From: Halanaerobiales bacterium
Lineage (GTDB): Bacteria > Bacillota_F > Halanaerobiia > Halanaerobiales > DTU029
Assembly: GCA_016278415.1 (NCBI GenBank)
Contig: JADQBV010000037.1
Coordinates: 1 to 11,988 of the forward strand
Length of the DNA: 11,988 bases
Reading direction: 5' to 3'
Below, in pieces: positions 1 to 7,200 of the stretch. Each line of letters opens with the position of its first letter. Within the stretch, counting starts at the first letter, position 1. The notes below the pieces were generated by a model that made no database searches, was not told where the DNA came from, and saw only the letters and a list, made by a program, of their open reading frames with translations. The position numbers were made by a program, and so were the translations under genes.

Positions 1-455
1 TCAAAGTATTGATAATCAACACGATATATGTTAAAGTCCTTAAAAAAACTTAAAGCCTTCTCTTGATAATTTAAAGATGTATCATTTCGTAGGTCTATTT
101 CTGGATATGAAGTCGATTGATATGGGGCTTCTTTCCTTAGCAACCTATTAGAATAATAATCTACAGTGTAGCTTACTTCCTTCAAGATACCATCTTTCTT
201 TATTAACCAGCTAATCCCCTGATAATCACCTTTAAATAAATTATCTTTATATAAAGGAGAGTAGAATAGATTATGAAGGTCATTTTTAATTTGTTTATTA
301 AATATCCTCCAATTCTGCTCCCAATCTCCCCTCTCTGCTGTATTCTCCCAGGTATTTAAACCTTGATTTAAGAACATAAAAACAGCTCCCAGTATAATTC
401 CTGTTATAGTAATAGCAATTAATATTTCGATTAGAGTAAAACCATTTTCATTCAT
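1..455 (-). CDS. gspJ: T2SS minor pseudopilin GspJ, partial (C-terminus beyond window edge)
   Basis: Open from ATG at 455 to the window edge with no stop, so about 151 residues are visible of a family usually near 200. The N-terminus is MNENG followed by FTLIEILIAIT, a class III prepilin signal: a very short leader, Gly at -1, Phe at +1 and Glu at +5, then a hydrophobic helix to about residue 29. The following W, Q and charged stretch (NTWENTAERGDWEQNWRIF, about residues 31-49) fits GspJ, which helps form the pseudopilus tip with GspI and GspK. AAGGGG lies 9 nt before the ATG. It starts 42 nt after gspI stops and is the last gene of the operon seen here. The assignment to J rather than another minor pseudopilin rests partly on its place after G, H and I. 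Confidence 0.8.
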   Translation of the reverse strand, partial: MNENGFTLIEILIAITITGIILGAVFMFLNQGLNTWENTAERGDWEQNWRIFNKQIKNDLHNLFYSPLYKDNLFKGDYQGISWLIKKDGILKEVSYTVDYYSNRLLRKEAPYQSTSYPEIDLRNDTSLNYQEKALSFFKDFNIYRVDYQYF

Positions 456-497
456 TTAAAACTACCCCTTATCTACCATTCTTAACTGCTATTATTA

Positions 498-887
498 TCA
501 ATCAATCAACACAACCCTAGTAGTCCTATAGTCCTTAACACTATTGGCACTCTGCCATTTTACAGTCAGCTCAATAGTCTTTAATCCATTCTTTTCTTCT
601 ATATTCTTAAAATTATTATCTAAAAATCCCTCTTCTACACTCCATTGAAATGATTTCTCTAAATACTCAAAACTCCCATGACGAGCTAATTCAATACCAT
701 TAATAAGTTCATTCATCTTCCCATCTGACCAGTTCAGAACAAAATTATAATTTCTTTGATATTCTATACTATCAGTAACAATCAGATAAGCCTCAACCAG
801 AATTGATATACTAATTCCCAATATAACGAGGGCTATTAAAGTCTCCAGGAGTGTAAACCCCTCTTCACTATCGAATTTTACTAACAT
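498..887 (-). CDS. gspI: T2SS minor pseudopilin GspI
   Basis: A 129-residue protein, normal length for GspI. The leader MLVKFDSEEG is cut before FTLLETLIALVILGISISIL, with Glu at +5, and the helix is the membrane anchor before assembly. The remainder is a small globular domain ending in a TIELTVKWQS strand and TTRVVLID, similar in style to the compact GspI fold. A GGAG sequence lies about 9 nt upstream of the ATG at 887. It follows gspH by 65 nt and precedes gspJ by 42 nt, the canonical H-I-J order. In known T2SS, GspI nucleates the I-J-K tip that primes pseudopilus assembly. Family assignment is from sequence plus order; function is by homology. Confidence 0.85.
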   Translation of the reverse strand: MLVKFDSEEGFTLLETLIALVILGISISILVEAYLIVTDSIEYQRNYNFVLNWSDGKMNELINGIELARHGSFEYLEKSFQWSVEEGFLDNNFKNIEEKNGLKTIELTVKWQSANSVKDYRTTRVVLID

Positions 888-952
888 CTAAACTCACTCC
901 ACTTCTCAACTCCAACACTACTTCATAATATAAATAATTGATTCTGAAACTC

Positions 953-1384
953 TTATTTCACTAAAATTTGCTTCTCCCAATCAAGTTTCCCTGTAATAAT
1001 ATCTATATTCGCTGAATATTTATGCTTGTCCAAAATACTAATAGTAAAGGCTCCACCAGAACTTGTTCCGTCAGGATAGTAAGTGATATTATCAACACTT
1101 CTATTTACTATCTCTAAATCAAAACTAATTTCTTCTTCATTATTTATCATATATATTAGTCCAGTATTATGTATTTTAACCTCAACCTTCTGCTGTTGAC
1201 TGATACTCCTTTCTCTAATTCCACGAAAGAGATGCTCCACCCTTAACAACTGGCCTCTTGTTTCAATTGATTCCAGGTATTTTTCAAAATTTGGTAGATT
1301 TACTGTTACTAAAGCCGTAATCAAAACCAATACTATCAATACCTCCAGTAAAGTAAATCCCTCTTCATTACCAATTAGTAACAT
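953..1384 (-). CDS. gspH: T2SS minor pseudopilin GspH
   Basis: Predicted 143-residue pseudopilin. The preferred start is the ATG at 1384, giving leader MLLIGNEEG cut before FTLLEVLIVLVLITALV (Glu at +5). GAGG lies 6 nt upstream. A longer reading from GTG at 1405 is open but would run 38 nt into gspG and has a poorer leader. With the chosen start the gene overlaps the end of gspG by 17 nt, which suggests translational coupling. After the N-terminal helix comes a beta-rich C-terminal half (ITYYPDGTSSGGAFTISI is typical of the GspH/FimT domain), so the H assignment is supported by sequence and order. GspH links the tip complex to the GspG fibre in known systems. Confidence 0.87.
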   Translation of the reverse strand: MLLIGNEEGFTLLEVLIVLVLITALVTVNLPNFEKYLESIETRGQLLRVEHLFRGIRERSISQQQKVEVKIHNTGLIYMINNEEEISFDLEIVNRSVDNITYYPDGTSSGGAFTISILDKHKYSANIDIITGKLDWEKQILVK

Positions 1385-1847
1385 CAGCATCCTCGTCAGA
1401 TCCACCTTCTATACCATCTTTACCATAAGACCAGAGATCATATTTATGAGTATTGTGTGTGCCTGGAATCAGATAGTTATATTTATTTTCCCAGGGATCT
1501 AAGGGAATCTCCTTTTTATCCATATATGGTCCATCCCAATCCCTTGGCAAAGGGGGAGTGGTAGGTTCTTCTACTAAGGCATTTAATCCCTGTTGATTAC
1601 TTGGATACCTGCCGTTATCAAGACGGTAATTGTTTAAAGCAACTTTAAATATATCAATCTGATTTGCTGCAGCTGTTTGGTTTGCCTTAGATACCCTACT
1701 AAATAGCTCTGGTGCTACTACTGCTGTTAGTGCTGCAATGATGACTATCGCTATTAAGACCTCAATTAAAGTAAAACCCTTTTCCTGTTTTAATTCATTT
1801 ACAAAAGTACTATTATTTCTACATCTTTTCTTATTAAACCAGCTCAT
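1368..1847 (-). CDS. gspG: T2SS major pseudopilin GspG
   Basis: The 159-residue product has a 24-residue positively charged leader cut after Gly24, then FTLIEVLIAIVIIAALTAVVAP with Glu29 at +5. Diagnostic GspG features follow: GRYPSNQQGLNALVEEP (79-95), GPYMDKKEIPLDPWENKY (106-123), and the C-terminal YGKDGIEGGSDEDADVTNW (141-159), the calcium-binding loop that stabilises the pseudopilus. This loop separates it from type IV pilins and ComGC. AAGGAGG lies 6 nt before the ATG at 1847. A 153-nt gap separates it from gspF and contains a candidate promoter, in keeping with the large amounts needed of the major subunit. It is made as a precursor that needs a prepilin peptidase, not encoded in this window. 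Confidence 0.95.
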   Translation of the reverse strand: MSWFNKKRCRNNSTFVNELKQEKGFTLIEVLIAIVIIAALTAVVAPELFSRVSKANQTAAANQIDIFKVALNNYRLDNGRYPSNQQGLNALVEEPTTPPLPRDWDGPYMDKKEIPLDPWENKYNYLIPGTHNTHKYDLWSYGKDGIEGGSDEDADVTNW

Positions 1848-1864
1848 ATCGTGCCTCCTTGAAT

Positions 1865-1893
1865 AATATAGTTAACTCCACTTTCATAGTCAA
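1865..1893 (-). promoter_or_regulatory. Candidate sigma-70-type promoter before gspG
   Basis: Reading on the minus strand: TTGACT (1893-1888), a 17-nt spacer, then TATATT (1870-1865), each one mismatch from consensus. Predicted transcription would begin near 1858, almost at the AAGGAGG of gspG, so the 5' UTR would be very short, barely including the ribosome site. That weakens the call. A separate promoter would let the major pseudopilin be made in excess. Confidence 0.3.
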
Positions 1894-2000
1894 AACATAC
1901 GCTTAAACCCGGTTAGCCATAACTTCATAATCATTACTAATCTGCCCAGAAGAATTGCTGTGAAAGACTGACTGATAGCAGTATAATACCCGACATATAT

Positions 2001-3239
2001 CTAAATAATTGTACTAATTCGCATAACAGGAAGTAACATGGCAAATACAATAAAACCAATTATTAGCCCTACAAATAGCAAAATGAATGGTTCAAAGAGT
2101 TTTAAAAATCTATCTAAACCCTCTTTATACTCCCTGGACATTTCTTCTCCAACCTGTTGTAACATAGAACCTAATTCCCCTGTTTGTTCACCTACACCAA
2201 CTAAATAGACAGTGATATCCGGGAAGACAGCTGTACTATCTAAGGCCTGAGACAAGGGGCTACCCCTCTCCACTTTTAAAACAACTGTCTCCAGTGCCTT
2301 ATTATAGACAGAGTTTCCTGTTACTTCTCTAATAATTCTCAGTGACTTCAATAATGGAACACCATTACCAACTAAAATCCCTAACTCCCCTGTTATTCTA
2401 CTGACTGCAAGTTTCTTAAACAGCCCTCCCAGTATAGGAATTTTTAGTTTTAAACTATCAATATTGCTCTTTCCCTTTTCAGATCGAGAATAATACCAGA
2501 TTCCAATTATAAATAATAGTGAAGTTAATACTATAATCATACTATTTTGACTAATGAAGTTACTTATATTTAATAATAATAGCGTTGGTAATGGTAAACT
2601 CTTATTATACGAATCATAAATATTTATAAATTTAGGTAAGACATAAAGTAAAATTGTAATAACAGCCACTAGTGAGACCATAATTAAAATAAGCGGGTAG
2701 ATCATACTTGATATAATAAAAGAACGTAGCCGCTGAGTTTCTTCCATATCGTCAACAATTCTATTACATATTAGAGGGAGATACCCACTCTCTTCACCAG
2801 CTTTAACCATACTAATATAGGTGCTATTAAAATACTTTGGGTAGTTTTCTAGGGAATTAGCAAAACCCCTTCCTTCTCTCAATGAACTATGTATATCAAG
2901 TAAATAGTTTTTAAAAGTAGATTCTTTAAACAAGCCAATTATTACAGCAAATGCCTCATTAAGTTGAATCCCAGACTGCAGTAAATTTGCTAATTGCTTT
3001 GTGAAGATTAATACACTTTTATGTTTACTTAAGGAGAAAGCGTTAGATGCAAACTTCTGTGATATATTCTCCTTTTGATCTAACTCACCATCATCAGCCT
3101 TCTCTAGGGAGTATGGTTCTAGCCCATCCTGCTCTAATTTTTTCAGTACTTTTTGATAGTTTTCTCCACTAATACTTCCATCAACAGTATCTCCACTATG
3201 GCTAATAGCTTTGTAATTGTATATTTCCAATAATCTCAC
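2001..3239 (-). CDS. gspF: T2SS inner-membrane platform protein GspF
   Basis: The 412-residue product is the usual GspF length. It has the N-terminal YNYKAISHSGDTVDGSI opening, two T2SSF domains (about 75-198 and 277-403) with the paired motifs KAGEESG (146-152) and GVGEQTGELG (348-357), and three membrane helices near 175-200, 231-250 and 383-408. GspF is the polytopic core around which GspE drives pseudopilin insertion. The GTG at 3239 is taken as start because AGGAGGG lies just upstream, although the spacing to AGGAGG is short (4 nt). It lies 149 nt after gspE, with no terminator seen in the gap, so co-transcription with gspE is likely. Confidence 0.95.
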   Translation of the reverse strand: MRLLEIYNYKAISHSGDTVDGSISGENYQKVLKKLEQDGLEPYSLEKADDGELDQKENISQKFASNAFSLSKHKSVLIFTKQLANLLQSGIQLNEAFAVIIGLFKESTFKNYLLDIHSSLREGRGFANSLENYPKYFNSTYISMVKAGEESGYLPLICNRIVDDMEETQRLRSFIISSMIYPLILIMVSLVAVITILLYVLPKFINIYDSYNKSLPLPTLLLLNISNFISQNSMIIVLTSLLFIIGIWYYSRSEKGKSNIDSLKLKIPILGGLFKKLAVSRITGELGILVGNGVPLLKSLRIIREVTGNSVYNKALETVVLKVERGSPLSQALDSTAVFPDITVYLVGVGEQTGELGSMLQQVGEEMSREYKEGLDRFLKLFEPFILLFVGLIIGFIVFAMLLPVMRISTII

Positions 3240-3388
3240 CTACCCTCCTGATCCTAAAATCTGCATAAACATAAATAACTATAGATAATCCATATACCTC
3301 TTATATTGTAAATCTGTACCGCCTATTTCCACTTAACTGCCAATAAGAATCACAGTCAGATTAGTTGTCGGATAAAAGACCGTCAAAG

Positions 3389-4894
3389 CTAAGTTCTAGT
3401 AACCCGTATTACTTCATCAAGGCTTGTTATCCCCTGTTTTACTTTATCTATACCATCTTCATATAATGATCTTATTCCTAAATTTTTAGCAGCCTGCCTT
3501 ATTTCAGATACCTTGCTGGCACTATGTATTAATTCTTCTATTTCATTTTCCACAGTTAATAGTTCATATATCCCTTTTCTACCTGAATAACCTATCTGAT
3601 TACATTGCTCACAGCCAATCTCCCGAAAAATTCTATCCCCTTGATAAGCTAATGAAGATAAATCTAACTCACTTATAGCAGGAATATATTCTTCACGGCA
3701 ATGCTGACAAAGTACTCTAACAAGTCGCTGAGCCAGTACACCCTTTAGAGTAGCACTTAAGAGATAGTCTTCTACCCCCATATCCAGAAGACGTATAATT
3801 GCACTGGCCGCATCATTAGTATGGAGGGTAGCAAAGACAAGATGACCAGTCAAAGCTGCCTGTATGGCAATACTAGCTGTTTCACTATCCCTGATCTCCC
3901 CAATCATAATAATATCAGGGTCCTGTCTTAGTATAGAACGAAGCCCTCGTGCAAAAGTAAAGTCGATCTCTGGCTTAACCTGTATCTGATTAACCCCATA
4001 TAGTTGATATTCAACTGGGTCTTCAATGGTTATTATCTTCTTCTCTGTAGAATTTAAGTGTTCCAGAGTAGCATAAAGGGTAGTTGTTTTCCCACTACCT
4101 GTTGGACCAGTTACCAAAATAATACCATGGGAAAGACTTATCAGGTTTGAGTATTGATCTAACACATTATTATTAAATCCAAGATTATTTAAATCAAGCA
4201 AAATATCTGCTTTATCCAACAACCTTAAGACCACAGCTTCACCATAGAGTGTAGCCATAGTTGAAACCCTTATATCAAGTTCACGCCCCAGGACACGAAT
4301 TCTTATCCTACCCTCTTGAGGCAATCTTCGCTCTGCAATATTAAGCCCAGCCATAATCTTTATTCTTGTCACAATAGCAGGGAAGAGTTTCCGTGGTGGT
4401 GCAGAGTTATCAAAGAGAATACCATCAATACGATATCTAAGTTTAATAGTGTTTTCATATGGTTCTAAATGTATATCACTGGCATTTTTCTTTAGTGCCA
4501 TTGTAATAATAGCATTTACTAACTTAATAATAGGTGCTTCCTGAGCTAACTCTTCTAAATTTTCTACCCTAATGTCTAGATCAATATCAGCAAAGTCTTC
4601 AGAAACAGTATGTAAATCATCCATCATCCCCTCAACTGTATCCAGTGGAGCCTCCAGGTACTCATTAATCAATTGATTAAGTTCAATGGTAGGTATTAAT
4701 TCTACTTCAATAGGAACAGAACCATAAACCTCCAATTCATCAAGTAAGGGTAATGGTGGTTTTGCATCTGATACAAAGAATACTATACCCTCCTGTTCAT
4801 AGATAGGAACCAATCTATATTCCTTTAATCTATCCCTGGGATACTCACTTAATAAACCTATATCTATACGCTCAATTAAGTCCTGATAATTCAT
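3389..4894 (-). CDS. gspE: T2SS assembly ATPase GspE
   Basis: The 501-residue cytoplasmic ATPase powers pseudopilus assembly. The N-terminal domain (1-120) docks to GspL in known systems. The catalytic core has Walker A GPTGSGKT (263-270), an Asp box around IEDPVEYQ (290-297), Walker B DPDIIMIGEIRD (325-336) and a His box around TGHLVFATLHTNDA (349-362). Two CxxC pairs, C396/C399 and C428/C431, form the zinc-binding C-terminal subdomain characteristic of GspE and related PilB ATPases. All key residues are present. AAAGGGGGA lies 7 nt before the ATG at 4894. It follows the gspC-like gene by 125 nt and precedes gspF. The Gsp neighbourhood favours GspE over PilB. Confidence 0.95.
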   Translation of the reverse strand: MNYQDLIERIDIGLLSEYPRDRLKEYRLVPIYEQEGIVFFVSDAKPPLPLLDELEVYGSVPIEVELIPTIELNQLINEYLEAPLDTVEGMMDDLHTVSEDFADIDLDIRVENLEELAQEAPIIKLVNAIITMALKKNASDIHLEPYENTIKLRYRIDGILFDNSAPPRKLFPAIVTRIKIMAGLNIAERRLPQEGRIRIRVLGRELDIRVSTMATLYGEAVVLRLLDKADILLDLNNLGFNNNVLDQYSNLISLSHGIILVTGPTGSGKTTTLYATLEHLNSTEKKIITIEDPVEYQLYGVNQIQVKPEIDFTFARGLRSILRQDPDIIMIGEIRDSETASIAIQAALTGHLVFATLHTNDAASAIIRLLDMGVEDYLLSATLKGVLAQRLVRVLCQHCREEYIPAISELDLSSLAYQGDRIFREIGCEQCNQIGYSGRKGIYELLTVENEIEELIHSASKVSEIRQAAKNLGIRSLYEDGIDKVKQGITSLDEVIRVTRT

Positions 4895-5019
4895 AGACTA
4901 GTCCCCCTTTAATACGAGATTAATCACAATAACGTCCTTAAGATATTACGATTTTAATACACCATACAAACATATTTTAATTAAATTCTGTATCTTACCA
5001 TATAAATTATGTATATAAA

Positions 5020-5823
5020 CTAATTCTGAAATACCACATTTATTTCCTGATTGTCTTTTCCCATTACTATCTCTTTATAATCTATTCTTTTGACAATATA
5101 GCCCTCAATTTCCTGACCAGGTTTAATAAGGTATGATTTATAATTATTCCGATTTACTATTATGGCCATCTTATCTTTATCATTAATAGATACTGCTTGA
5201 AGATAGAAAGGGTTATCTAATGGTTCTACTACTTCTTCACGTAACTTTTTCTCCTCTACTTGAGGGCGATCAACTTCGACATTAGGTTTTTCAAGATTAC
5301 GGTCTTTATTTTCAGATTGTTTCTCAGATTGTTTCTCGGATTGTTTTTTAGATTTTTCTTGAATTGCCTTTTCTTCAGCTGTTTGAATTTTATCAAAATC
5401 TTCTTCTTTCAATTCATCTGCCTCTTTATGCGATTCTACACCTTTATCTACCACAGGTTTATCAATTTTCACAGTTAATCCAAATATATTCTTCTTAATA
5501 ATAAGCTGCTGGTAATCGGTAGGGAGATTATTATTAGCAAGAAATATAGAATTAAAATCAACTTGCCGTGTATCCAGCTGTGTATTAATATTTTTGCTAC
5601 TATCTACATCAATCTTTCTATCGTTAAAAACACTTGTATCCTTTGCTACATTATTACTAGCAGTATCATATCCACCTTTAATAATACCACTCTCATTTAA
5701 GTCTATACTACTGTTAAGATTAGCCTTACTCTCTGTATAAAACTGCAAGTTACTATACATATACCATAAACTAATTAATAGTAATATCGATAAAAGTATT
5801 ATTGTTTTTTTATATGACTTCAT
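5020..5823 (-). CDS. gspC: GspC/PilP-like inner-membrane linker protein of the T2SS
   Basis: The preferred start is ATG at 5823 (267 residues), 5 nt after the gspK stop, with GGAG 8 nt upstream. A GTG at 5832 would overlap gspK by 4 nt but has no room for a ribosome site. A short cytoplasmic stretch is followed by one membrane helix (about 6-25), then a periplasmic segment with KKNIFGLTV (about 110-118), a Lys/Glu-rich linker holding EKQS repeats (about 158-171), and a C-terminal beta domain (about 203-265). That domain has the pattern AVSINDKDKMAIIVN...YLIKPGQEIEGYIVKRI, typical of the HR domain of GspC and PilP that contacts the secretin. No PDZ domain is seen. The C assignment rests on architecture and position; PilP-like is the alternative. 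Confidence 0.7.
   Translation of the reverse strand: MKSYKKTIILLSILLLISLWYMYSNLQFYTESKANLNSSIDLNESGIIKGGYDTASNNVAKDTSVFNDRKIDVDSSKNINTQLDTRQVDFNSIFLANNNLPTDYQQLIIKKNIFGLTVKIDKPVVDKGVESHKEADELKEEDFDKIQTAEEKAIQEKSKKQSEKQSEKQSENKDRNLEKPNVEVDRPQVEEKKLREEVVEPLDNPFYLQAVSINDKDKMAIIVNRNNYKSYLIKPGQEIEGYIVKRIDYKEIVMGKDNQEINVVFQN
5312..5347 (-). repeat. 12-bp tandem repeat in the gspC-like gene
   Basis: Three 12-bp units on the plus strand, tcagattgtttc at 5312 and 5324 and a variant tcggattgtttt at 5336. They encode the repeated EKQS segment of the linker on the minus strand. The first two units are identical, so copy number could change by slippage without altering frame (a multiple of 3), adjusting linker length. 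Confidence 0.8.
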
Positions 5824-5828
5824 TATCT

Positions 5829-6857
5829 TCACTCCAGAAATACATCATTTTCAGACCATGATATAACTTCAATCTGCCAGTTCCCATCTTGATATTCTCT
5901 TGTGATAATACAATCTATCTCATATCTTCTTTTTTCAGCCATAACAGCACTGATGTTTAGCTTTATATATTTTGATTGGGTAGTAAATAAACCTGCAATC
6001 TCTTCAAACCTATCTTCACCAAGCAAATTTTCCAGTTCATTAATCTCACTTATCTCATTTTCTTTTCTATATGATAGGATTTGATTGGATATTGCCTGAT
6101 CTATTTCTTTACCCTTGAATATAGCATTAAGGTTATCAACACTTACCAAATTAATATTAATTCTCCCCTGTACTGTTAAAAAAGGCTTTATCTTCTGAAA
6201 AGCAGAAAAATCCAAGCCATCAATTTGGGTTGGTAATTCCTCAAGATTAGTAACCATTTCACCATCATCTCGATATTCCTTTAAACTCTCAATAATCATT
6301 TCTGAAGAAACATAATTCAAATCCAGCAAGTTAAATAATTTATGTAATTTCTCAGGAGAATCCTGATTAAGATTAAACTTACCATATGTAGTTAAACTAT
6401 CGTTAATTAAAATATCATTAGAACTATCATCCGAAATTAAATTATTTATTAGATATAATTCGGCTATTAAACTCTTTTCAATATGGGCTTCAATTTGTTC
6501 ATCCCAACCCTTAATCTCTCTTAATATAGCTAAATCCTCGTAATTTATATTTAATCTACTTCCAATATCACTTATCTTAACTAAATAACTAACACCTTCC
6601 ATGCTGCCTTCAATAGGATTTAACCAATCATCTTGACTTGAGTCATAGACTGTCTGATCATTTAATAAACTATTTATACCAATATTATAGGCAGATAAAG
6701 CAACCTCCCTGAGTTGTTTTTGCTGAGAATAACCCTCAATCAGATGACTATCTAATATCACGTCATCCAATAAATATGAAAATATAATAGTTAGAATAAC
6801 TATAGACCAGAGTACAATAATTAAGGTATAACCTTCTTCATTTTTTGTTAATACCAT
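5829..6857 (-). CDS. gspK: T2SS minor pseudopilin GspK
   Basis: A 342-residue product, the large tip pseudopilin. The leader MVLTKNEEG is cut before YTLIIVLWSIVILTIIFSYL. As usual for GspK, Glu at +5 is absent (Ile here), in contrast to H, I, J and G. A large periplasmic domain follows with GspK signatures: GSRLNINYE (near 98-106) and INLVSVDNLNAIFKG (near 235-249), the counterpart of the family's INVNTA motif, with helix-hairpin-helix-like segments. AAGGGG lies 7 nt before the ATG at 6857. It is the first gene of the operon, whereas gspK normally follows gspJ. The stop is 5 nt from the next start. GspK caps the pseudopilus and is known to control its length. Confidence 0.88.
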   Translation of the reverse strand: MVLTKNEEGYTLIIVLWSIVILTIIFSYLLDDVILDSHLIEGYSQQKQLREVALSAYNIGINSLLNDQTVYDSSQDDWLNPIEGSMEGVSYLVKISDIGSRLNINYEDLAILREIKGWDEQIEAHIEKSLIAELYLINNLISDDSSNDILINDSLTTYGKFNLNQDSPEKLHKLFNLLDLNYVSSEMIIESLKEYRDDGEMVTNLEELPTQIDGLDFSAFQKIKPFLTVQGRININLVSVDNLNAIFKGKEIDQAISNQILSYRKENEISEINELENLLGEDRFEEIAGLFTTQSKYIKLNISAVMAEKRRYEIDCIITREYQDGNWQIEVISWSENDVFLE

Positions 6858-6986
6858 ACAAAAACCCCTTGGAAAAATATAAAATATTATATATATTTGT
6901 ATTTATTTACATATTCGCTATATTGCCTTCTTTTTCCTGCAAAAATAATGAATTATTATAAATTTATACTTATTTATGTATTAAAT

Positions 6987-7016
6987 AAAAAAAAAGACAA
7001 AGGATACCCCTTGTCT
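6987..7016 (-). terminator. Rho-independent terminator upstream of gspK
   Basis: Minus-strand hairpin with arms AGACAA (7016-7011) and TTGTCT (7000-6995), extended by GG/CC pairs, followed by a run of nine T (6995-6987). It lies 130 nt upstream of gspK and about 115 nt downstream of a candidate promoter, so it may end a short leader RNA or act as a back-up terminator for the Rpn gene. A second small hairpin with arms CTGGA/TCCAG (7037-7019) sits just before it. Confidence 0.8.
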
Positions 7017-7136
7017 ATCTGGACATATATCATCCAGCAACTCCATTTTTTATTTGTCTCTATATTTACTGTAACTCCAGCATAAAATTTATAGCATATG
7101 GGGTTTTACCATCTACACTTTAATTGAGTGAAGTAA

Positions 7137-7164
7137 GTTATCCTGATTTGCAATAAAAAGTCAA
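7137..7164 (-). promoter_or_regulatory. Candidate promoter between the Rpn terminator and the gspK leader
   Basis: Minus strand: TTGACT (7164-7159), 16-nt spacer, GATAAC (7142-7137). The -35 box is good and the -10 box is weak (two mismatches). It starts right after the U-tract of the Rpn terminator, where a new transcription unit is expected. Transcription from it would begin near 7130 and meet the terminator at 7016. Confidence 0.35.
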
Positions 7165-7171
7165 ACATAAA

Positions 7172-7195
7172 GAAAAAAGCAGGATCTCTCCTGCT
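7172..7195 (-). terminator. Rho-independent terminator of the Rpn gene
   Basis: Seven-base perfect stem AGCAGGA/TCCTGCT (7195-7189 with 7184-7178), loop of four, then a run of T on the minus strand (7178-7173). It begins 6 nt after the stop codon of the nuclease gene. Confidence 0.92.
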
Positions 7196-7200
7196 CTAAG

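Larger units (their letters stand above)
6858..7171 (-). promoter_or_regulatory. Non-coding leader region of the T2SS operon (possible attenuator)
   Basis: No credible gene is present here. On the minus strand it holds a candidate promoter (7164-7137), two hairpins including the terminator at 7016-6987, then a very AT-rich stretch to gspK. AAAACCCC at 7107-7100 is perfectly complementary to GGGGTTTT at 6868-6861, which contains most of the gspK ribosome site, so a long-range pairing that hides the site is possible. TATAAT occurs near 6890 without a good -35 box. The known riboswitch cores I can recall (c-di-GMP, purine, preQ1) are not visible. The regulatory role is inferred. Confidence 0.35.

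Noticed and set aside
5260..5478. 72-residue plus-strand Phe-rich ORF
   Set aside because: Antisense to the Lys/Glu-rich linker of the GspC-like gene; the Phe/Leu runs are the mirror of Lys/Glu codons.
1..6857. Operon as a type IV pilus or ComG competence system
   Set aside because: GspG calcium loop and length, GspK without Glu+5, and the HR-like C protein point to T2SS; no PilT, PilC/ComGB-type order or ComGC features.
6981..7046. 21-codon minus-strand leader peptide (MELLDDICPD...) reading through the terminator
   Set aside because: Considered as an attenuation peptide, but no ribosome site precedes the ATG and it has no run of regulatory codons.
6897..7085. 62-residue plus-strand ORF upstream of gspK
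   Set aside because: It runs through the terminator hairpin, has no ribosome site and low-complexity AT-rich content.
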